Assembly (NCBI RefSeq): GCF_001458435.1
Contig: NZ_CYSF01000005.1
Coordinates: forward strand, 62,001-126,000
Direction: 5' to 3'
Length of the DNA stretch: 64,000 bases
From: Thalassovita mediterranea
GTDB lineage: Bacteria; Pseudomonadota; Alphaproteobacteria; Rhodobacterales; Rhodobacteraceae
Position 1 is the first letter of the stretch, and every line of letters begins with the position of its first letter. Below are positions 60,078 to 64,000 of the stretch, piece by piece. The translations under genes and the position numbers were made by a program. The notes under the pieces are model-generated. The model had not been told where the DNA came from. It saw only the letters and a list, made by a program, of their open reading frames with translations, and did no database searches.

Positions 60078-61037
60078 ATGAGCTTCCGCCTGCAACCCGC
60101 TGCACCTGCCCGCCCCAACCGCTGTCAGCTGTTCGGCCCGGCCTCGAACACCAAACTGTTCGCCAAAATGGCGGCGTCCGCTGCGGATGTGATCAACATC
60201 GACCTCGAAGATTCGGTCGCGCCTTCGGACAAGGACATGGCCCGCGCCAACGCGATTGAGGCGATCAACACCATCGACTGGGGCAACAAGACTATTTCGG
60301 TCCGTATCAACGGCCTCGACACCCCGTATTGGTACCGCGATGTTGTGGACCTGATGGAACAAACCGGCGACCGTCTGGATCAGATCATGATCCCCAAAGT
60401 GGGCTGCGCCGCAGACATCTACGCCGTTGACGCGCTGGTCACCGCGATTGAGGCTGCCAAAGGCCGCACCAAGCGCATCGATTTTGAGGTGATCATCGAA
60501 TCCGCCGCCGGCATCGCCCACGTCGAAGAGATCGCCGCAGCCTCCCCCCGTATGGCCGCGATGAGCCTGGGCGCTGCGGACTTCGCCGCCTCCATGGGTA
60601 TGCAGACCACCGGCATCGGCGGCACGCAGGAAAACTACTACATGCTGCACGAAGGCCAAAAACACTGGTCCGATCCGTGGCACTGGGCACAGGCCGCCAT
60701 CGTCGCCGCCTGCCGCACCCACGGTGTTCTGCCGGTGGACGGTCCGTTCGGCGACTTCTCCGATGATGAAGGCTACATCGCGCAGGCGAAACGTTCGGCC
60801 ACGCTGGGCATGGTTGGCAAATGGGCCATCCACCCCAAACAGATCGCACTGGCAAACGAAGTGTTCACCCCGTCCGAGGAGGCCGTGACCGAAGCGCGCG
60901 AAATTCTGGCGGCGATGGAACAGGCCAAAGCCAACGGCGAAGGCGCCACTGTTTACAAAGGCCGTCTGGTGGACATCGCATCCATCAAACAGGCCGAGGT
61001 GATCGTTGCCCAGGCCGAGCTGATCGCAAACAGCTAA
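60078..61037 (+). CDS. mcl1: L-malyl-CoA/beta-methylmalyl-CoA lyase
   Basis: 319 residues of the HpcH/HpaI-CitE fold. MSFRLQPAAPARPNRCQLFG start, INIDLEDSVAP (Mg-binding Asp), MIPKVGCAADIYAVD, FEVIIESAAGIAHVEEIA and GKWAIHPKQIALANEVF (in parts) match my recollection of Rhodobacter Mcl1 almost throughout. In that genus it splits beta-methylmalyl-CoA to glyoxylate and propionyl-CoA in the ethylmalonyl-CoA pathway and also acts on L-malyl-CoA. GAGG Shine-Dalgarno; own terminator. Confidence 0.95.
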   Translation: MSFRLQPAAPARPNRCQLFGPASNTKLFAKMAASAADVINIDLEDSVAPSDKDMARANAIEAINTIDWGNKTISVRINGLDTPYWYRDVVDLMEQTGDRLDQIMIPKVGCAADIYAVDALVTAIEAAKGRTKRIDFEVIIESAAGIAHVEEIAAASPRMAAMSLGAADFAASMGMQTTGIGGTQENYYMLHEGQKHWSDPWHWAQAAIVAACRTHGVLPVDGPFGDFSDDEGYIAQAKRSATLGMVGKWAIHPKQIALANEVFTPSEEAVTEAREILAAMEQAKANGEGATVYKGRLVDIASIKQAEVIVAQAELIANS

Positions 61038-61060
61038 GACTGTGCCACAACATCAAAAAC

Positions 61061-61090
61061 AAAGGGCGCCCCTGCACGGGCGCCCTTTTT
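61061..61090 (+). terminator. Rho-independent terminator of mcl1
   Basis: AAAGGGCGCCC / GGGCGCCCTTT around CTGCAC with T5, 24 bases after the mcl1 stop. Confidence 0.92.
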
Positions 61091-61115
61091 CATGGGTTGC
61101 ACGCGACCTAGCGCG

Positions 61116-61952
61116 TCATTTCAAAACGACACAGACCTCGGTCAGCAGATCCTCTGCCGCCGTGTCGATGGGGGAATTCAAATAGACCTCAAACGGCGCC
61201 AGGTCCGCCGCCTCTTCCCCACTTTCGGGCAACCAGCGGCCGTAAAGGTAATGATAGGCCTCTGACATGTTGGAATAGGGTCCCTTGTAGGTCAGCTTCG
61301 CCACCCGACCGGCGGGATATGTCTGCGCCTCCAGCCCCTCTGGCACATCCGCGTCTGGCCCCAGAATCAGCGCCGCATAGCTGCGCAGGTCCGCCTCTGG
61401 CGTTTCGCTCGGATCATGGCAGTAGATCCCCACCATACCCTGCATCTGCGGCCACAGCCCCCGCGTGGTGGCCAAGGCTGCCAATTCCTCAAACTTGGCA
61501 CCGATACCGTTATAAGACCCCTCATGGGACAGCCCCGCAAACCGCGCTTCCTTACGCTCTTCAATCACAACTTCAAACATCCTGAACTCCTCTGGTTTCA
61601 TCTGGCGCAGCGCCACCAGCGGCACGCCTTGTTTGCGAAACGTCAGAGGGGTCACGCCATAGGCGGCACGGAAGGCACGGCCAAAGCTCTGCGGGGTGGG
61701 ATAGCCCACCTGCCGGGCCACCTCGGCCACAGGCAATTCACCACGCGCTAACATCAATGACGCCTGATGCAGCCGCACCCGCCGCACCATATCGGCGCAG
61801 GTTTCCCCCATCATGGCGTGAAACACCCGGTGCCAGTGAAACCGCGACATCGCCGCCACATCCGCCAGACGATCCAGCGACAGATCCCCCGCGGGGTTTT
61901 CGTGGATATAGCGCACCACACGGCGAATCCGGTCCTCGTAATTCTGGCTCAT
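61116..61952 (-). CDS. AraC family regulator with GyrI-like effector domain
   Basis: 278 residues. Two helix-turn-helix motifs occupy about 6-105 (LSLDRLADVAAMSRFHWHRVFHAMMGET in parts, then the second with VGYPTPQSFGRAFRAAYGVTP). The C-terminal 160 residues are a GyrI/SOUL-like ligand-binding domain, as in Rob and BmrR-type regulators. ATG at 61952 preferred. Ligand unknown. The 22-nt motif lies about 77 bases upstream. Confidence 0.88.
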   Translation of the reverse strand: MSQNYEDRIRRVVRYIHENPAGDLSLDRLADVAAMSRFHWHRVFHAMMGETCADMVRRVRLHQASLMLARGELPVAEVARQVGYPTPQSFGRAFRAAYGVTPLTFRKQGVPLVALRQMKPEEFRMFEVVIEERKEARFAGLSHEGSYNGIGAKFEELAALATTRGLWPQMQGMVGIYCHDPSETPEADLRSYAALILGPDADVPEGLEAQTYPAGRVAKLTYKGPYSNMSEAYHYLYGRWLPESGEEAADLAPFEVYLNSPIDTAAEDLLTEVCVVLK

Positions 61953-62028
61953 CACGCCCTCATCTCATTTCGCATGACCTGAATGCCTCACCTAGGATGA
62001 ACAAGTCTTGCTGACCTGCCCCGCGCCT

Positions 62029-62050
62029 TTTCAATGTTCCAAAAATACTC
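62029..62050 (-). repeat. 22-nt motif, copy 3 (upstream of the AraC regulator gene)
   Basis: On the minus strand begins GAGTATTTTTGGAA and ends CATTGAAA. Lies 77 bases before the AraC-type start and about 45 bases after the Lrp gene stop. Confidence 0.6.
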
Positions 62051-62094
62051 TGGGGGAATGCGCCACAGGCGCAGGGGGCAAAGCCCCAACACAC

Positions 62095-62547
62095 TCAAGC
62101 CCTCTCATCCTTAGGGGATCCCATGACGACAAAGGTGGTGATCGAATTCACCTGATCCAGCGTGCCCAGAACATCGGTGTGAAAACGTTTGTAATCCACC
62201 AGATCGCGCGCCTCGACCCGCAGCAGGTATTCAACCGTGCCGGTAATGTTGTGACACTCCCGCACCTCAGGCGCCAACGCGATCGAGCGTTCAAATGCCT
62301 CCTGCGCCTGTTTGGTGTGCAGGTTCAGCCCCACGGTCATATAAGCCACGAACCCTACATCCCGCGCTGCTGGGCTGATCACCGCGCGGTAGCCCTGAAT
62401 GACGCCGCTGCGCTCCAGCTCTTGCACCCGACGCAGACAGGCCGAAGGCGACAGGCCCACACGATCCGCCAGTTCCAGATTGGACAGGCGGCCATCGCGC
62501 GACAACTCTTGCAATATCTTGTCGTTAATTCGGTCCTGCTTCGCCAT
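62095..62547 (-). CDS. Lrp/AsnC family transcriptional regulator
   Basis: 150 residues from ATG 62547 (MAKQDRINDKILQELSRDGR). N-terminal HTH (about 5-60) with LSNLELADRVGLSPSACLRRVQELE (in parts), then the RAM/ligand domain with RECHNITGTVEYLLRVEARDL (in parts). Amino-acid effector is likely. Divergent from a LysE-type exporter 73 bases away, which it probably controls. Confidence 0.92.
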   Translation of the reverse strand: MAKQDRINDKILQELSRDGRLSNLELADRVGLSPSACLRRVQELERSGVIQGYRAVISPAARDVGFVAYMTVGLNLHTKQAQEAFERSIALAPEVRECHNITGTVEYLLRVEARDLVDYKRFHTDVLGTLDQVNSITTFVVMGSPKDERA

Positions 62548-62620
62548 TAGTTGCACCTTTTCCTATCACACACCATCAATCGCAATTTCATGGCGCAATC
62601 ACCAGCATAATGTTGCCGTC

Positions 62621-63208
62621 ATGACTTACGACCTGATCCCCGCCCTCGCCGCCTTTGCTTTTGTCACCTCGGTCACGCCGGGGCCGAATAACCTGATGCT
62701 GATGACCTCTGGCGCGAACTACGGGTTTCGCCGGTCAATCCCGCATATGCTGGGGATCGCGGTTGGGTTCACGGTGATGGTGGCATTGGTCGGCGTCGGG
62801 TTGATGGGGCTGTTTGATGCGGTCCCTGTGACCTACACCGTGCTGAAAGTGGCTGGCATCGCCTATCTGCTATGGCTGGCGTGGAAAATCGCAAATGCCG
62901 GCATGCCAGACACCAGCGGGCGTACGGGCAAACCGATGACCTTCCTACAGGCTGCGGCCTTTCAGTGGGTGAACCCCAAGGCGTGGCAAATGGCGCTGAC
63001 CGCGATCACGCTGTATGCGCCAGATCGCAGCATGTGGTCGGTGCTGGTGGTGGCCATGATCTTTGGCGCGATTAACCTGCCCACGGTCAGCAGCTGGACC
63101 ATCCTAGGCCAACAGATGAGTCGCGTGCTGTCGTCACCACTACGCTTGCGGGTGTTCAACGTCACGATGGCTGCTTTGCTAGTCGCGTCGCTGTTGCCCG
63201 TACTGTAA
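62621..63208 (+). CDS. LysE family translocator (RhtB type)
   Basis: 195 residues from ATG 62621 (MTYDLIPALAAFAF), inner membrane, about six helices. TPGPNNLMLMTSGANYG (about 17-33) is the RhtB/LysE signature. Exports amino acids or related small molecules; substrate unknown. Divergent from the Lrp-type regulator, a common exporter-regulator arrangement. A longer open frame upstream crosses the Lrp gene and is not used. Confidence 0.9.
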   Translation: MTYDLIPALAAFAFVTSVTPGPNNLMLMTSGANYGFRRSIPHMLGIAVGFTVMVALVGVGLMGLFDAVPVTYTVLKVAGIAYLLWLAWKIANAGMPDTSGRTGKPMTFLQAAAFQWVNPKAWQMALTAITLYAPDRSMWSVLVVAMIFGAINLPTVSSWTILGQQMSRVLSSPLRLRVFNVTMAALLVASLLPVL

Positions 63209-63325
63209 TGCGCGATTTTACGGGGAATTTCCCGCTGCAAACGCCCTTACGTCACTTGGGATGTTGCATCTAGGGCCGCACAACGCCATATATCCTGCGT
63301 TCCAATACTGGAGAGTGACAGAACA

Positions 63326-64000
63326 TGACCAACTACCTCGACTTTGAACGCCCGCTTGCCGAGATTGAAGGCAAAGCCGAAGAGCTGCGCGCCATGGCCC
63401 GCCAGAACGAGGAGATGGACATCGAAGAGGAAGCCGCCGCGCTGGACAAGAAAGCGTCCGACATGCTGGCCGACCTCTACAAGTCGCTGACGCCGTGGCG
63501 CAAATGTCAGGTGGCCCGCCACCCCGACCGCCCGCATTGCAAAGATTACATCGACGCGCTGTTCACCGAATACACCCCGCTGGCCGGCGACCGTAACTTT
63601 GCCGATGACCATGCGGTCATGGGCGGTCTGGCACGTTTTGGTGACACCCCCGTGGTGGTGATCGGCCATGAAAAGGGCAACGACACCAAGAGCCGCATTG
63701 AACGCAACTTCGGCATGGCGCGCCCTGAGGGCTACCGCAAGGCCGTGCGTCTGCTGGAAATGGCCGACAAGTTCAACCTGCCCGTCGTCACGCTGGTGGA
63801 CACCCCCGGCGCTTACCCCGGCAAAGGCGCCGAAGAGCGTGGTCAGTCCGAGGCCATCGCGCGTTCCACAGAGAAATGCCTGCAAATCGGTGTGCCGCTG
63901 ATTTCCATCGTCATCGGCGAAGGCGGATCGGGCGGCGCGGTTGCCTTTGCCACCGCGAACCGCGTGGCGATGCTGGAACATTCGGTTTACTCGGTCATCA
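63326..64000 (+). CDS. accA: Acetyl-CoA carboxylase carboxyltransferase subunit alpha (3' end outside window)
   Basis: First 225 residues, open to the window edge; the family is about 318 residues long. [21 protein letters not shown] start, then [92 protein letters not shown] and [11 protein letters not shown] (in parts), all characteristic of AccA. It moves carboxyl from biotin carboxyl carrier protein to acetyl-CoA with AccD. GGAGAG lies 10 bases before ATG. Confidence 0.95.

Overview
The window looks like a chromosomal segment of a marine Rhodobacteraceae (Roseobacter-group) alphaproteobacterium. The evidence is GC-rich coding with GC-rich third positions, an L-malyl-CoA/beta-methylmalyl-CoA lyase that matches my recollection of Rhodobacter Mcl1 almost throughout, a DgcN/DgcA pair, RTX proteins with a C-terminal Hint domain, and the typical split str/rpo regions. 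Organism assignment is by family recognition only; no search was run.

Layout. 1-5.2 kb: two RTX-Hint secreted calcium-binding proteins, the first cut by the window edge. 5.2-10 kb: a minus-strand block with a MobA-like nucleotidyltransferase, a CorB/CorC-type membrane protein, and the overlapping chain small membrane protein - exported 524-aa protein - xerD. 10.1-16.9 kb: aroK-aroB, a U32 peptidase-like protein, a low-GC DUF2971-like gene, tyrS and anmK. 17.0-19.0 kb: six nearly identical tandem genes for an 81-aa exported protein, separated by conserved hairpin spacers; this is the most unusual structure here. 19.6-24.3 kb: an LCAD-type acyl-CoA dehydrogenase, then a decayed accessory stretch (a Wzi-type porin pseudogene, a frameshifted ORF, tRNA-Trp, a CatB-like acetyltransferase, a possible DUF6331 gene).

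24.5-44.3 kb: the translation/transcription block, all on the minus strand. In transcription order it reads secE-nusG, rplK-rplA, a licD-tagD-like pair, rplJ-rplL, rpoB-rpoC, an EamA transporter, then rpsL-rpsG-fusA-tuf. Terminators follow nusG, rplA, rplL, rpoC and tuf, and good -35/-10 pairs with 17-bp spacing precede secE, rplK, rpoB and rpsL, so the classical operon is divided into modules. The licD-tagD pair separates rplKA from rplJL.

44.4-54.5 kb: ytoQ, a methyltransferase divergent from a LysR regulator, an orphan AT-richer gene, pheS - unknown membrane protein - pheT (a foreign-looking gene translationally coupled inside pheST), rpmI-rplT, and pyk. 54.5-64 kb: an N-formylglutamate amidohydrolase operon, a D-amino acid aminotransferase, a DUF606 transporter, dgcN-dgcA (D-glutamate catabolism), mcl1, an AraC-GyrI regulator, an Lrp regulator divergent from a LysE exporter, and the 5' part of accA.

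Most of the window is core metabolism and information processing. The parts worth a second look are the six-copy secreted-protein array with its conserved RNA hairpins, the gene inserted in pheST, the licD-tagD pair in the ribosomal block, and a 22-nt motif found three times upstream of unrelated minus-strand genes.
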